A DNA stretch of 64,000 nt from Macrocystis pyrifera (taxonomy: Eukaryota > Sar > Phaeophyceae > Laminariales > Laminariaceae): positions 310,001-374,000 of the forward strand of contig JASSKH010000029.1 in assembly GCA_031763025.1 (NCBI GenBank), in the 5' to 3' direction. Made by a program: the position numbers and the translations under genes. Below, one piece after another: positions 47,510 to 61,900 of the stretch. The notes beneath the pieces were generated by a model. The model saw only the letters and a list, made by a program, of their open reading frames with translations, was not told the origin of the DNA and did not search any database. Position 1 is the first letter of the stretch. Every line of letters begins with the position of its first letter.

Positions 47510-49000
47510 GGTGCAGAGCCTCGTCGACAAGAAACTGCTGAACTCAAGTACGCACCGCGTGCCGCCACACCGCTGTGGTCTATGTAGCCGCACAGTAGTA
47601 GCATGCTCTATCCGCCGTTACACTTCAGCATCTGCTACCAACGTCGCATGTTCTCATGCTGTCGAGAACACTTGGTAGGACCACCAGACACAAGCAAGGC
47701 GTTTCTACAAAGAACCGTGTACTACACCCATCGTCGAATCCACGTTGAACGTCCACAGGGATTTTCTAACCAACGGTTGGGTACCTTACTGATGGGTTCA
47801 GGTTAAATCCTACGGGACATCTACTTTAGACCTCGCCCAACCCCCGACATCGACACGCGTTGTTTATGCAGAACTTCCATCGACATACCAAACGGTTACA
47901 CATCGTAACCAAAATATAACACGAATATGTCCGTGAATCTGACTCCCAAAGAACTGGGAGTTTGATGCTGAGAAGCTCTGGGCTCGCAGCCCAGAAAATA
48001 TAGCTGAATTGTTAGGCATACTGAAAAATGAAAATACATATAAGTGGTACCGAAAGTAAACAGGGGATTTAGTCAGTTGAACAGCCTCGTCGATACGAAG
48101 CTGTTGAACCCAAACAAGCTCCATGCTCCACGGCGTTATACTGTGCTGGCATGTGACCGCACTGTAGGAGCATGCGTTACACCTCGGAATCTGTTACCAA
48201 CGTCGCATGTTCTCTTGCAGTCGAGAACACCTCGTAGAACAACAGACAGAAACAAGGTGTTTCAACAACAAACCGTACACTGCACGAATGGTCGAATCCA
48301 GACCGACGTCCACTGATATTGTATAATCTACAGTCGGGTACCTTGCCTGGTTCAGATTGAATCCTACGGGACATTTAGACCTCGCCCAACCCCCGACATC
48401 GACACGCGTTGTTTATGAAAAGCTTAAATCGCCATACCAACCGGTTACGCATCGTAACCAAAATGCAACATGAATACGTAAAACGGACTCCTGATGAACT
48501 GGGAGTTCGATGCTGAGAAGCTTTGAGCGCGCAGCGCAGAAAGTCAAGATATATTGTTGGGCATATTGAAAAATGAAAATACAAATGGTACATTATTGGT
48601 GTATACCTCGACAAAACCCGATGTCTACAAGCGTGTTTCATGCAAACCGCCAATAGCCGTACCAAACGGTTACGCAGGGTATCCAAAATCTAACATGTAT
48701 CACCAAAACATGACTCCTGATTCGCTGACTGGGTGCCCAGCTCAGTGTTGAAAAAGCATTGAACGTGTAACCCAGGTGCCCCTATTAAGTCGCCAGGCAT
48801 ATAAAAAAATAGTAAATAAAAATGACCCTCCAACTCATTTGGGATGTCAATCAGTTAAAAGGTTGTCGTCAACAACTGCTGTTGAACCCAAGCACACTTC
48901 CTGTACCGCGGTGTCCTACCGTGCTGGCATGTAACTGCGCTGCAGTAGAGTACTCTATTCGGCGGGATGAAACTCGCCGTCTCCTGCGTCGTGTGCTACA
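47510..49000. repeat. ~555-bp tandem repeat, two to three diverged units
   Basis: AGCCTCGTCGACAAGAAACT (about 47518) and AGCCTCGTCGATACGAAGCT (about 48073) begin two units. Both contain a CCAACGTCGCATGTTCTC block, a GTCGAGAACAC block, CCTCGCCCAACCCCCGACATCGACACGCGTTGTTTATG and, one period on, ATGCTGAGAAGCT. A third, more degraded unit runs from about 48630 to 49000, and fragments recur near 49390-49600. No frame is conserved between units. Confidence 0.8.
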
Positions 49001-49599
49001 TTGTGTGTGTGTAGTCGAGATCAGCTAAGAGATCTCATCAGACAAGTAGGACGCAAATACTGAACTTGCTGCCGCCATGGTAAACGCCGGACGTGCACTC
49101 GAATTCGTGCCACTCGTACTCTGTTGGTTCCAGATCAATCACATCGGGAGCTTCCATATCCCGACCACACCTAGTTGGGGTCCCGACCGCACTCCGGTGG
49201 GAATGCACAACTCAAAATTCACACGCCAAATTAGTGAGGAAAAAAATAGACAACCGGAAAGGACTCATGTACGATATGGAAATCGGACTGCGAATGAAAT
49301 AGCTGGGATCTTCGAGTTTGGGAACACGTGCAATCCAAGCATCGTCAACAATCCCAACGATTAGCGTCCGTCAGAAAACTTCGAACACCAACGCTAAAAG
49401 GCACCGCAATTATACAGGGTGTATTCAAAGTCGAGACGATCTTTGCTAGCAAGACACTTTGGGGCCCTAAAAAGCTCCCTGTGTCGCCGTACTGTAGTAG
49501 CCTGTGTCCGCACCCCTGTGGTATTGGCATGCTCCATGCGCTGTTGAACGTCAATACATTACACTACCGCATGTTCGTTCGCAGCAAGAAATGACTACA

Positions 49600-50940
49600 T
49601 CGGACCATCCAACGGCTAAAATAAAACATATAGTGCACCCATGTTCATTGCCGTGTGCGCACTGGAACTCGTGCTACGATTGCCTTAATGTGTTCAAACT
49701 AATCCGATCGAGAGTTCCACATCTACAACATGTCCAGACCTCGATGTTTACCAGCAAGTGCTGCATCGACCACCTAGTGTTTCTTGGACTCCTTCCTTCC
49801 TGCCTTCCTTCCTTCGTGATTTTCTTCAGGAGTTATATTATGCTCATTGAAAAACAGACCCCCCTTAACAAAGAAACGTATCGCTCTATCCGGTTGGCAC
49901 CCTTACAGACATGACAGGAACAAAAATAAAAAAGATCACGATCAATTTATCAAACCGTCCGTACGAGCAACATGAAGGCCAAACGATACGGAAGTCGTCA
50001 TGTCTGCTCCGGTCCTGATGCACGACTCGTTGCAAGGTAACTCGGGCACCAACTCGTACCACCTCCCAACCACAAAGTGGACGCCACTGTATTAGCCACT
50101 CACGTGTTGCCGTAAACAGTTACCCGCTGAAGTCTCCAGGAAGGCTAGCAATAAGATCAGCACTCGGATGGCCGCATATACGGAAAACACACGACGACGT
50201 GCGTAAAACACTAAAACCGAGATTCCACACTTGGTGATTCGTCCAGATAGTGCTATCAAACACTTTCGTTCTGCGATCTAGCGAGACCCACAATCATACC
50301 GCCCGGTGGGCGCACGCAGATTATTGCCAGAACGGCGCACCTCCTGCGATTCAACCCTCGTCTTCGTTAAGTTCTCCTATCGCAATATTGTACCGGCCTT
50401 CTCGCGAGAGAGCTGACTACATATAAATTTAGCCTTCAAAAAAACAAATGATTAAAAAAATCACGTGGCCCTCGCTGTCTCAAGAAAAAAAAAGTGAAAT
50501 ATCTGCCCCCCGTTCTCGCGTCCTCCGCCCAACAATGGATTCTAGCCAACAATGTGGTTTCAGCGTTCATTCGGAAAGGAAGACCGATTATGTGAGGGGA
50601 ATACTTTTTGCTACTCTATAGAGATTAGGACGTAGCGCCAAAATACTGTCAGACTTGTCACTTGAGGACCTCTCTCCCAGCACCATTCGAAAACAAAACA
50701 AATCGAAACCACATTAGTTTTTTTTGTTTGAGTCCAAGTAGGCAGGGTGTTCCAAAACCAAGTATAAATGCCAAAAAAAAAAAACGTTTCTTTTTCCTCT
50801 TTATCCATCCGAAAATATATCACCATCTCTGGTTTCTTACTCGATATATTGACCTTGAGAACGAGAGTTCCAATGTCGAAACCCCAGCGCAATAGACAGA
50901 TATACGAACACAGCCTATAGAGTGCGGTGGCCTCTCGAAA
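49600..50940. other. Intergenic, no gene seen
   Basis: A-rich and mixed sequence; the frames on both strands lack motifs or splice context. Confidence 0.5.
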
Positions 50941-50949
50941 ATACGGAAA

Positions 50950-52130
50950 TATCTTGAACCCACGATCAACGCCAACAATCTTAGAAGGGACTTGTGAAAA
51001 AAACTCGGATTCAAAAACGAGTGGGCCTTGAGACATAAACCAAACTACCGTGAAACAAATTCTCATTGAAAAACCAAAATAAACTGTCCCTGAAATTCTT
51101 CCCATGGAACTCCCGACAGCGATTTAAAAACAGTTTTTCTTGAATGTTCAATCCGTACGTACCGTAGAACGCGAACTCTCGGTACAGGAACGAAAGCACG
51201 AAATGGGTTTCCGTAGTAAAGATTTCAGCCCTTGATAAATATTTTAAATGCGACTTTCGCGATCAACGTCAACTTTCAAGAAAACTGCAAATTAAGATTC
51301 ATCATCAAAAATTGTTATAACCTTGAATAAATTTCCTTCCGGAAATCCCCAAGATTGACGAAAAAATAAAACAAAAAGGCAAAAACCCGAAGATACCGTG
51401 GCACGGGTCGAACTCCGGCGCAGCATCGGGGGTGTTATAATGTGCTACCAATAATAGTTAATACTGTTCGACGAAAACTTAAAAAAGTGCTCAACTTCAC
51501 GGTCAACGTCAACTACTAATCCAGGGGGGGCTGTAAACGCAAGCCTCGATCGTACAGCGCATGGCGTTGAGGTTCTCTCCCGCAACCTTCCTTACAAATT
51601 ACCGATCTGAGCTTCAAGGGAAATACGCGTGTAATATGTAAGGCGCGCCAACCTTCGGCGCAGAGATAGAGCTACGAGGACAGGCGATGATATGCGATCT
51701 ATTCCGCCCAAAAGCTATAAAATATACGGGATAAAATAACGATCAACGTCCGTCAAACCTCGTGGGAGGAGGGGGTGGGGTGAGGGGAGGGGGGTGGGGG
51801 GGGCGTACTTGTTTCTTGCTTGCCTTGGTTATTTGACCATTCATCGCGCATCTCTTTCGAAGCGGAGCATCATTTCTACTCCTAATTGAGACACTGCATG
51901 TGGGAGGGAGGTGTAAACAAAACAAAAAACTCGCTATAAAAAAAACGTGGCCTTGAGATCCTCTGGAGGAAACTGCATCCACGAAAAAAACAAAACGTAC
52001 GTTTCTTAGAACGGGCCAACCCGCGGTGCAAGGAACAGAACAGGTAAAACCACAGGCTAGTGGGTAGCGTAGCCATTCAAAACAATGAAAAGTGATCACA
52101 CTCACGACCAACGTAAAGCGTCCAAGAACT
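50950..52130. repeat. Degenerate satellite with GATCAACGTCAAC motif
   Basis: Variants of ACGATCAACGTCAAC occur near 50962, 51262, 51503, 51741 and 52109, at 240-370 bp spacing, usually preceded by AT-rich sequence with an AAGTG.TCA-like block. Confidence 0.5.
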
Positions 52131-52850
52131 TTGTGAAACGTAACATGTTTAGGTAAATCGTGACCTTAATATCCTTAAAAAACGATTCAATTGGTAAAAA
52201 AAATTGAAATGCATTCATGTGACTAGCCCACTAACGTTTTTCCCGACGTGTTGCGTGGCGTACCGTCAGCTTTGTCTGCAAACGTTTTCTTGTTTCTCGA
52301 AATTAGCGATGAACATGAACCCGTTTCCATGCCATAGTGCAGATTCTCTCCAACGCGCGATCTGCTGCTAAACTGTGATTGCGGACCCTTGTAATATTCA
52401 GAAGGCTCACGGTAAACACAAGCCTTTCAGCGATAACAAGAAACTCCAATCCCACAATGCCGTAGGGCCAGCGGTTGGGCCAACGCGAGCAGGTTTGTTC
52501 CGCGACAAGATGCGTTCCAGAACGTTCACAGTAAAACTGCTCACACGAAACTTCCCAACGGCGACCGCCCACGATCAAACACGAACCCTTTCAATGCCGC
52601 ACACATGGCCGATCCAAATCCGTTGCAAACATTAGTGAGCATCCTCCCGAAACTGTTCAGATAGCGACCAGTGGCAGTCCGAGGCAAAACCTTTTCAACG
52701 ACTTGGATTCATTCCAACCCCGCACGATATTCAGCAGTATGCAGTGCCTACCACACCTTCTAATGGCAACGATTCAACTAATATCAACGCGAACGTTCGA
52801 GCGAAGCCGGGTGTACCTAACGACGCCGGTTTTGCGCTGAAAATCAAGGC

Positions 52851-52976
52851 CTACTGCACGGAACTTCCAGCGTACTGCATCCCCCGCTTAGCGCATGCAG
52901 CTCTAAGCATGGCGTTGATGCCCCCTCCACCACAAAAGTAGACCTCCGTGTCGCTGGACGCCCCGTCCAGAATTTC
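52851..52976 (-). CDS. Reductase-like terminal exon
   Basis: Acceptor CCTCGCACTACAG; 41 codons and TAG. EILDGASSDTEVYFCGGGG continues the previous exon's DDLK in phase 0, as in the last strand of FNR-type NAD domains. It lacks the C-terminal aromatic residue common in plant FNR. Confidence 0.75.
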   Translation of the reverse strand, partial: EILDGASSDTEVYFCGGGGINAMLRAACAKRGMQYAGSSVQ

Positions 52977-55900
52977 CTGTAGTGCGAGGAGGGCGGATGA
53001 TGATGATGAAATGACGAACGCGGGGGGGGGGGGGTAGGTGGGTTGATAGGTTCTGAGGAAAGTCTTGAAATGAAAAACGCCAAGGACGAGGGAGTCCAGC
53101 ATCATGGCGGGGTATACGCATGCAGGTGTTTCTGTGAGAGTAGTAGACGAGAATGAACAGGAGCCTATTCCACCTGACACGGTCTGTCTGGCCCGGAAAC
53201 TATCATTCTGTACCCATTGCCTGCTGCGACATATTTCGTACGAGTGGTGACATGGAATCAAAATAGCGGGGCCCCAAAGAATGACGGGAGGTACCAACAG
53301 GCAAAGAACGCACCTCAACGTTCGTTTACTGGTTTTCTTCGCAGGCCGTACGACAGTTCGGCCTGTTCATGGCCGTGCAGCGAGATGAGGCGCCTCACTC
53401 GACGCCCAACAATGGACACTTTTCAGAGAATGTATGCGTTCGATTGCGGCCGTCTGCGCAACCACACCTCGTGTACCCGAACGACAAATGCCATCGAGAG
53501 AGCTAATCTCGATGGATACCAGAGAGTTCTGGTACGTGTACTGTAGTAACGCCCCTCCCCACCCACCCACCCCCGCGAGCGTTTCGTGGCTATTTTTTGG
53601 GGAGGGGGAATACCTTGATTTTAGCCTCGCCCTCATGGCCTTGTCGCAAGGAGTGTCGAATCGGGAATGAGGGCTCACGCACGCTGAACGTGTTTTGCGA
53701 GAGGGCTGGGACGTGTTTTAGTTCTAGTTTGTTTTTCCCGTCAATCTGAATGACGGTGGAGGGGGGTGAGTCTTCAACGGAGAAACACATGAACAATATT
53801 CGTGTTCTTCCAAAACGAAGAAATACTGATGTCACCCCCCCCCTGTTTTCAGCCCGAGGTTATTTATCCGTACTCTACCATGCTGCCGTAGCTCAACTCG
53901 TGATATTTTATCCAGCCCTCTTACCTTACTTACAATCAACGTCGTTGATTTACTTACGTACTTACTGCTGTATCTCTCTGTTTAGAAAAAACGATTTTTT
54001 CAACTTGTCGTACCCTGTGGTAACAGCAGGCGGATTGCTCACCAAGACGTCGAGGCGGCCAATACCGAGGTGGTCTTTCGAGTCCGCCGTAGTGTCGAAC
54101 ACCTAAGTCGAAGTCGGGGAAGAAGGAGACGCGACGAAAAAGAAGCAAACGTTTGGGCGCACACAATTGCAAGGGAGTGGGAAAAGGTAGGACCACGTGA
54201 GCTGTCGATCGATCGCACCATCCGGAGCAAATGAGTAACGAAGCAACAAGTGGCGGTCACAGCAGAGTTGACGCTGTTAGGCAACCCGGGTCTGTGAGAA
54301 AAAGGATTGGCAGTTGTTTACGACTGCCGGAGCTGCTCCATTCGAAGACTACGCCATGCCGACAACACTCTAGGCATATCAAAAGGGGGGGTTTAAGGAC
54401 AATACCTGACCATCGTGGACCCATGTTTGATGCAGCTTTACTTTCTCCAAGTTAGTCCGGTTTTGGCAGGGGGCTATGGAGTTCTCCAAGCCGGAATATT
54501 TTCAAAACAAAACACTAAGTACAAAAGTGAAATTACCGTAGTAGAAGGCCTCCGAACCATTTCGGGACTGCCGTACCGTGTGGGGTACAAACCACACGCA
54601 AATTAAGAGTAGTTCGTCTTCTCAATAAGGACTACAGTCATAAACAAACCAAGAACAAGGATAAGAAGAATAACAAAATCAAGAACAAGGATAAGAAGAA
54701 TAACAACAACAACAAAAAATAAAAATAATATTTGATAGCAATAATTATCAAGAGCAATGATGATAATGACGAAAAGAAATGATAGTAATAAAAGTCAATG
54801 TAAAGCTAAAAAATGATAGTACCGAAGCAAGCAAGCAGTGACCCCACCTTTAGATCGTCGTGACGAGTCAGGGCAGTCTTTATGTGGATGCCCGGGGTCG
54901 ATTCCGCCAGCAGCGTGTTCGTGACGAACTGGAGGAGGGCGAGGCTAGCAGACGAGTAGCACACTTTCACCGGCCTTTTCGGCAGCAGCTGGTTCGCCCT
55001 CACGTACGCCACGAAGTCTAGCGCCAGGGCTGCGCCAGCGCCGGTGGCGATCACCTTCATGCGAAAGTGGAGCGGCGTAAAAGTTATCCCCCGACGAGAC
55101 CCTCCGATAGTAGATCAACCAATACAACAGCAACACAAAAAGCTCTAAAGTGGGGGAGATCTTTTTTCGTCAATCACTGGAAAATCCCTGTAAGTGGCTG
55201 GTGTATCTCGCGACGTTCACGGCTAGCTATTGATAGTAAGGCACCGCCCCGTTCAGCTCCGACAAGAATTAATAGCCCCCCTCCCCCCCCTTCCCTCACT
55301 CGTCACCCCTATACGACAGCTAGAAAGCATCGCAATGTAACAAAATACCCAGCTACGGCATTCGAAAACTATGCACTCAAACGAACGGATCAGACAAGTT
55401 CCTCCCGGCATGCGCCCAACACCCCTCGGTCGTGCTCGCACCCCAGCAGCAGCAGACGTTGCAGCACTACAGTGCCGGCGCCGTCTCATACGAACCCGGG
55501 GTGAGGCTGGCCCAGAACGTACGATTCTTGTTCTCAGAAGAGTGCGTTGTTCATCACGAACATTTCAGTGTGACCGCCCCGAAACGTTTATGTTCCCCGC
55601 GGGTGATACCTTAAACCGGAGAATTTCTCGTGGGGGAGCTTGTTTACAAGAGGGTCGCCACGCAGTCCGCCGCTCTCGAGAGGGAGCCATGCTTCGGTAC
55701 ACTGTCTGCCACATTTCCCCGAACCATTTTGCAATGGCACCGAGCTCCGCAGACATTGCATCAAAGTAAAAACCCAGGAAATTCACATATCTGGATGCGA
55801 TTCGTATCGTTCAAGGTAACACGATAGATACCTGCCATCGAAATACTTCGAAGTATATATAGCCCGTTCGATTGCACGTGGTTTGCACCGTGTACGTGTG

Positions 55901-58900
55901 GGTTTCAACATTTTGTTTTCGTTTTACTCGGAAGTCTCAATCAAGCGAGCAAGTAACTAACCTCGGAGTGTTTACGTGGTACTGCTGCCACAGCGCGAGT
56001 CACCGAGAAGTTGTTCATAGTTGTCGGTGTAACTTAAATGCCCTATACAGCGTCTCTCACCAGCACAGGCGGCAGGTTGGGGAACTCGCTGAGCCTCCCG
56101 TACTCCGAACGGTAAGGACCGTACGTGCGGAGCGGCACGGAACCGCCCTCCTTGCCTACGTCCAAGTCGGCAATCCTGGCGGTCTGAGGCTCCCGGAACC
56201 AGCTGATGGCGCCCGTGAAACCCAGGCAGGAGCAAGACCTGGTCAGGTGCAAACGTCACGGTGGATGTCATCTAGAACACAAAGAGAAGAGGAGCACGTC
56301 GCCTAAACATGACCATCAAGTTACATTTGCTTACTCGCCCCTCCGTTAGGCGACACTTAACGTGTAGCATCCTATCGCAGAAAAGGGTGCACCTTTGCAG
56401 TTGGCGAAGGCTGTTCACCTCACGGAAACACTGTATTTCCCACCGAAGAGAGATGTGTTGCAAGACCTACTGGTACGCTAACTAAACCTCGATGGGCAAA
56501 ATCCCATTGGCCCAGTAGTTCTGCAACGATAACAGATTGGAACAGACGGAAGCAGTATTGGCTCCTGCAGTTCTCCGTCCAGTGAAGCCCACTCGAGCCA
56601 AGCTTATTTCCACGACAAAGTGCGTGAGTAAACACCACTGCCGTAGGACGCGTCTCGTCTCCTTGTCTCTTTATTTCTCTGAGTACCGCGCGAACATCGG
56701 AAACAAGCCATCGTCCACTCTGATTAGACATTTACAAATATGCGTAGCTCGGGTGTGTTACCTCACCACCATTGTGATATGGTCGCTGCACATTGTTGCC
56801 ACCGAGCTACTCAGCGAAGTCGTGCCGGGGCGCGGGCCCTCCAAAACCCCGCCAGAGCAGCGTCCGGCACAAGGAGTGAAACAATACCGTCGACTTCACA
56901 CTCATGGAAAGAGCAAACACGCTGACAAATTAAGTCCCCCTCGCCCCCCTCCCCATATTTGCTGCCTTCTTTGAGCGTATTCATCAAGGTCACCCAACAA
57001 AGCTTGCACTACTTTACCAGTACCTGTCTGTGACCTCTCTAGTCCTCCTGTGGATCTTCACAATCGCCATTTTGTTCCACGCATCGCTGGCGACGTGTCC
57101 CACCCGTCCCTCCTCGGCCTCCTTAGTGCGGAAATCCTCGAACACCGCAGTATCGAGCCTCTTTAGACCCTTCTTCTTCGCCGTCTTGGGGTTGTTGCTG
57201 TCACCAGACGGCCGCGATGGGTGTTGAGATGTATGGCGTGTTTGTTTTGGTTTGTGAAGCGCCTGTGGCTTTACGCGGTGCGCCTTTTGAATTCCGTTAG
57301 TGGAGTCGTGGTGGCTGCAACTGGACGACTACAAGAGCGACGAAATTACGTACCAGAGGCAACGCACAAGTGCGTCGCCCAGAGGGTATATATCGCGCCA
57401 CTCCTACATAGCATTCACACTCACTGTTGGAAACATAAGAGCAGTGCAGAAACAACAGCTAGAGAGAGCTATCAGTACCAGCGAACAGTGCAACGTTCTT
57501 TGTTCTTTGAATCGTCGCTGGGAGACGTCATGCCCCAACCATTGAGCTGGCTGCTGCATGAAGCTGGATAAAACCCGACCGGGGTTTATTCGAGCGCCGA
57601 CCGATTAGCAAGTACCATGTGCCTCAGAGATATTTAATTTGCATGAACTCAATAAATTCTGAGCGTTGTGCGGGACATTTCTGCGGAGTGATGCCTAGAA
57701 GGGGTGTCGTCTTGGTTTCTGCGTTTTTCAGCTCTATGATACGTCTCACCCCACATATATTGTTTCGACGAATTATGTTCGCGAAACCTGACCAACAAAT
57801 AACTGCGATCTTAACAGTGTTGACACAAACAATACAAGTCAGCTCATTATGCTGATTGGTAGTTGCTCATGGGCAGCCCAGTCGGTCGTGACTAAACTGA
57901 CCGAAACGGGTGAAATTTGGCCGACCCACCCGGAGGTTCCGGGTATATATTCAAGGGGTGGTTTGCGGTGGACAGTGACGGGATCAAATCGCTTCTTGCC
58001 TCTTTCATCATCGATCGCCTATCAGAAAAACTCCCAACTCCTTGTTTTTTTTTCAACAGCGATGAATCTCACCCGCCAATTTCAGCAATGGTCTTCTCGG
58101 GTACAAAGCTCCTCACAGACGATGGGATTACCATCCTCCGCGCTGCGCAGGACAACAACGGTGACATGACGGGAGGGGCGGATTGAGAGAGGAACAAACA
58201 CACTCTTTTAGGGGAACAGGAATTTAGCCTCAGCCAGTATCCCGGTTGTCCGGGCTTGATCACCCCTTTGCTGTAGATCGTGCCGCGCAAAGCGTACGGT
58301 AAAAGCGTGTCTACATCAGTGTTGAATGTACTCCGTTCTTCGCGTTCGTGTTGGTTTAGGTCGCCCAGCAGTCGTATCATGGCGACTCGACCGACGCTGC
58401 GTCAGCGTGCACAACAAAACAACATCCGGTGTCCTTCTCTGAGACAGGAAGCGAGACAGCACACCACCACACACGCTCAACAAGCTCGGACAAAGCAACA
58501 CCGGGCGTCCTACCCTTCCGACCAACAGCGGGGAACAAAAACTACCAACTGAATTGTTCTTCATTTTACTCATGTCACGCACCTGTGTCGGTGTGAAGAT
58601 CTTTGGGCCCCAATAAACAACGTCACCCCATCACTACAGCACACGTTCAACAAGTTGGTACGAAGCTACACCTGGGGGCTCAGCCCTCAACCACGCCGCG
58701 AGCAACATACCAATTTCGGTAGGGTTTAGTTTGTTTACGAAGTTTCACGGACCGGTGTCGGATGTGCAGGACATAGGGCCTCCGAGGAACACGGTGACCT
58801 CGCCCGGGCGGCAGCCCGTGTCTGCGCCAATCATCGTCTCCGCTTCCGCCTTCTCGTGCTCGAAGTTTGACTTTTTCTCCTCCATGGGGCTGACGACGCC

Positions 58901-61900
58901 CGGTTCCGACGCGAGTCTGAGGTCCCTAGGGTGGAACCCATGGCTTGGAGTCACTGGGAAGAAGGCATCCCGACTATACAATACGTATACATATACGACC
59001 AGCATCCCAGGTGTGAGGAGGGCACATGCGCAAGCAGGCGTTTTTTCAATGACGTGGTCACGCGGGCATGTGGGGAACGAAGAATATTGAGATTTTGTTT
59101 TGGCGGGGGGAACATCGGTTGGTGGTTTCCGTTGTACTCGCGCTGTGTTGGCGCTGATCGTCATGTCGGTATCGACTGCAAGCGGAAGAATATATCGCAG
59201 TTTCGCTACCACAAGTCCCGAATAGTACAAAGCGGGAGGGGACAGGTAACGGAAAATTGGCAAGGCATCGTCCCCAGTCCGCCAATGTTCAGAAAGTGGC
59301 AGTTTCGCTGTACTCGCTGAGATGTTGGTCGCCGCGTCGTACATCTCAACCGTACACAAAACCAAACAACATCACCACCTGATATCATCACAACCTTATT
59401 TACTACGAATGAATAGGATTCTCCCCCACCCTGGTAATGAATGATTGTTTTGATCGATATGGCGGCGGCTGCGGCGGCCGTGGAGGGAAGGAAGGTTTCG
59501 CTCGGTCGGGGTGTTTGCTTCGGACGGTGGTTATGGTCTGACTCTCACGCCACGATACGGTAGCGACTGCACGTTTTCAAGGGCCTAAAATACAAAACAC
59601 ACACTCGTTGGGGGCGCCCTATTGCTCAGGAACCCAGAGATCAAAGGTTTGAGTTCGAATTCGATGTTGTGCTCTTGTTTTGCAACTTTTAATGCTTATT
59701 TTATGTTTCTGTGCGTCTGTATCATATCGCTGTGTCGGGTCAGCTCTATCATCGGGGCGCGTGCTGTGCCTCAGGGGAGCAGGATGTACCAACGTAGTGG
59801 CCGAGCAGTTTCTGGCTGGCAGATTTCTTCACGAAAAACTACCAGGGACTGTGAAGTAGCGCCGGGCACTGGCTTACTCAGTCAACTGCTGTAAAACTCC
59901 ATCAGTACAGTGGACTGCATCACAATACTGCCTCTCCTCTCCTCCATATCTCCTGCCGAAACGCGCTCAGTGGGTCTCTCCGTACTGTATGTAATATGGC
60001 GTGTTTCGGGGACGTACGTAAGGTAAAATATATTTCCTAACGTGCGGGCCAAGTCAATCCGTAGATTGCTGCTGGCAGTAGATGATTACTGCCAGCATAT
60101 ACTCTGCCGTACTCGGCCCTGCAGAAATACTGAGCATATTATTTTGCGGTTTTCAAAATGGCTTTCATAGCAGCCGTAAGTAGGCCATGAGGTTGGAGTT
60201 CTCCCAGCGGTGAGGTGCGAATTGAATCGCTAGCGCAACGGTTTTTCGGCCGGTGAAATACTGCAAAGCACCTTCGAGTGGGGGTGTGCGTGCCCGCAGC
60301 GTCCGGCACTACCCAAAACTGTAGTACAGTAGGCGCCATTTCCAGAGGTTCTTGCTGCCAGCTCTCGTTACAAGTAGGGAACAATCGTCCAAAATCGCTG
60401 GGCACCACACACACCGTGGAGCTACACCTATACCGTGGCGCGCATCTATGTTTTGCGCGCATCTATGTCTTCGGTCGGTGTTGCTGGGTTGAGTTGCGGT
60501 ATGATGCAGTCGATCCCGTGGTTACCGATCGCAATCATTTTCTATGGGCCACATTGCGGGGTAAAGGGGAACGCCTCCAAGGCATAGTGGCCTCGGAATG
60601 GAAGAAAGCCTAACAGCCACCACGAAAGCAGCAGTTCCCGTCGCGTCTTTCTCGACGTGAGTGATGAGAGAATTTCAGAACAATAATGGAGGCACAACGC
60701 CAGCAATCCCGATAACTACAAACTACCTTTCTTGTGCTGGGGTGACTGGAGTCGGCCACACGCCGTGCTTCCCCGGGGTCCTCTGCTTCTGACCGTCGCC
60801 CGACTGGGTGACAGTCATGAGGGTTCTCCTTCCCGGTGTTCTGTAGCACCCAAGCTCCGCGAGGGCCGGTACATGGCTTCCGCTACTCACGGCGGACTTT
60901 GGTGGGGAGGACGACTCTGACGCCGACGAATCGAAGGCCGACAGAGTGTCGGTAGGGTCATGGAGAAGGGCCGCCCCTTTCGCTGGTGTCGACACGCGCG
61001 AGAGGGCTGAACGCGCGGCGCTCATGAGCGAGAAGCGGTGTCCCGGCCACGACACGTCTGTTTTCGCAGGGATCTCGATCGTAGGGCGCTGCGCCTGCTG
61101 TACCGCCTGCAAGCGTGCGCACGGCGTGGAGTTACAGACGCGGGTTCGACGTGTCATGAGGAGGGGGAGGGGGGGCAGCGCAGGGATGAAGAAGCATTAG
61201 GGGGGGTAAGGAGTAGGCTGTTATTTCTCGCCTTGGTCGCTTGGCCACCCGTCTCTTTCGAGGCGGACGGGCGTTCCTTCTCTTACTGGAGACACCTCCA
61301 ACTTCTGGGTGCTCATTCCACTGTCCAGGGTTTCCACAACGTACTTGGGGCGTCGGCGAGGGATTTTGTTGTTCTCAGGCCCGTCATAGTCTCATGACCT
61401 GAGATATTTCGATTGCTACGGTTCTGGGGCGGAGCACGTCGAGCTTTCACCGAACAGGCACACATGTCTTGCAACAGGCGCGAAGCGCCGTGAGGTGTTT
61501 GGCGAGCGCGTAGTACTACACGTACGACCGGGTCACGCAGTACGGGAAAAATGTTGAGCTGGTCTGGAGGGGGTATACCTTGGTGCCAGTCCTTGCCGAT
61601 ATAACCATGACGCACATTGCGACGGGGGTAGTAGCTTGGTACGGTAAGCATTTGTAGGGCAGACAGGTGAAAAGCCACCTACTGTAAAGAGCGTTGACTT
61701 CGCGAGAGGGATACCATCTCGTTTCTCAGCGTTATTTTCGATCAAGAAACGGGACGTTTGCCAGTATCTAACAAGCAGTGTCGTCGAGACGATCCCGCCG
61801 AGCGCCTTCTCGAATATATATATATATATATATATATTCCTCAAAGAAACTGCTGTGACACTCTTTCCTACCGCTGTCGAGACACGAGCCCTGAGAAACG

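Noticed and set aside
47510..49000. CRISPR-like regular repeats
   Set aside because: Unit length (555 bp) and eukaryotic context do not fit; there are no short identical repeats with unique spacers anywhere in the window.
53344..53532. Plus-strand exon-like segment after TTCTTCGCAG, encoding AVRQFGLFMAVQRDEAPH
   Set aside because: It has good acceptor and donor signals, but it lies inside an intron of the well-supported minus-strand gene. The best frame stops before the donor and no partner exon was found.
59610..59670. tRNA-like sequence with GCTCAG and GAGTTCGAATTC
   Set aside because: Neither the acceptor, D nor T stem pairs; it is probably a chance B-box match.
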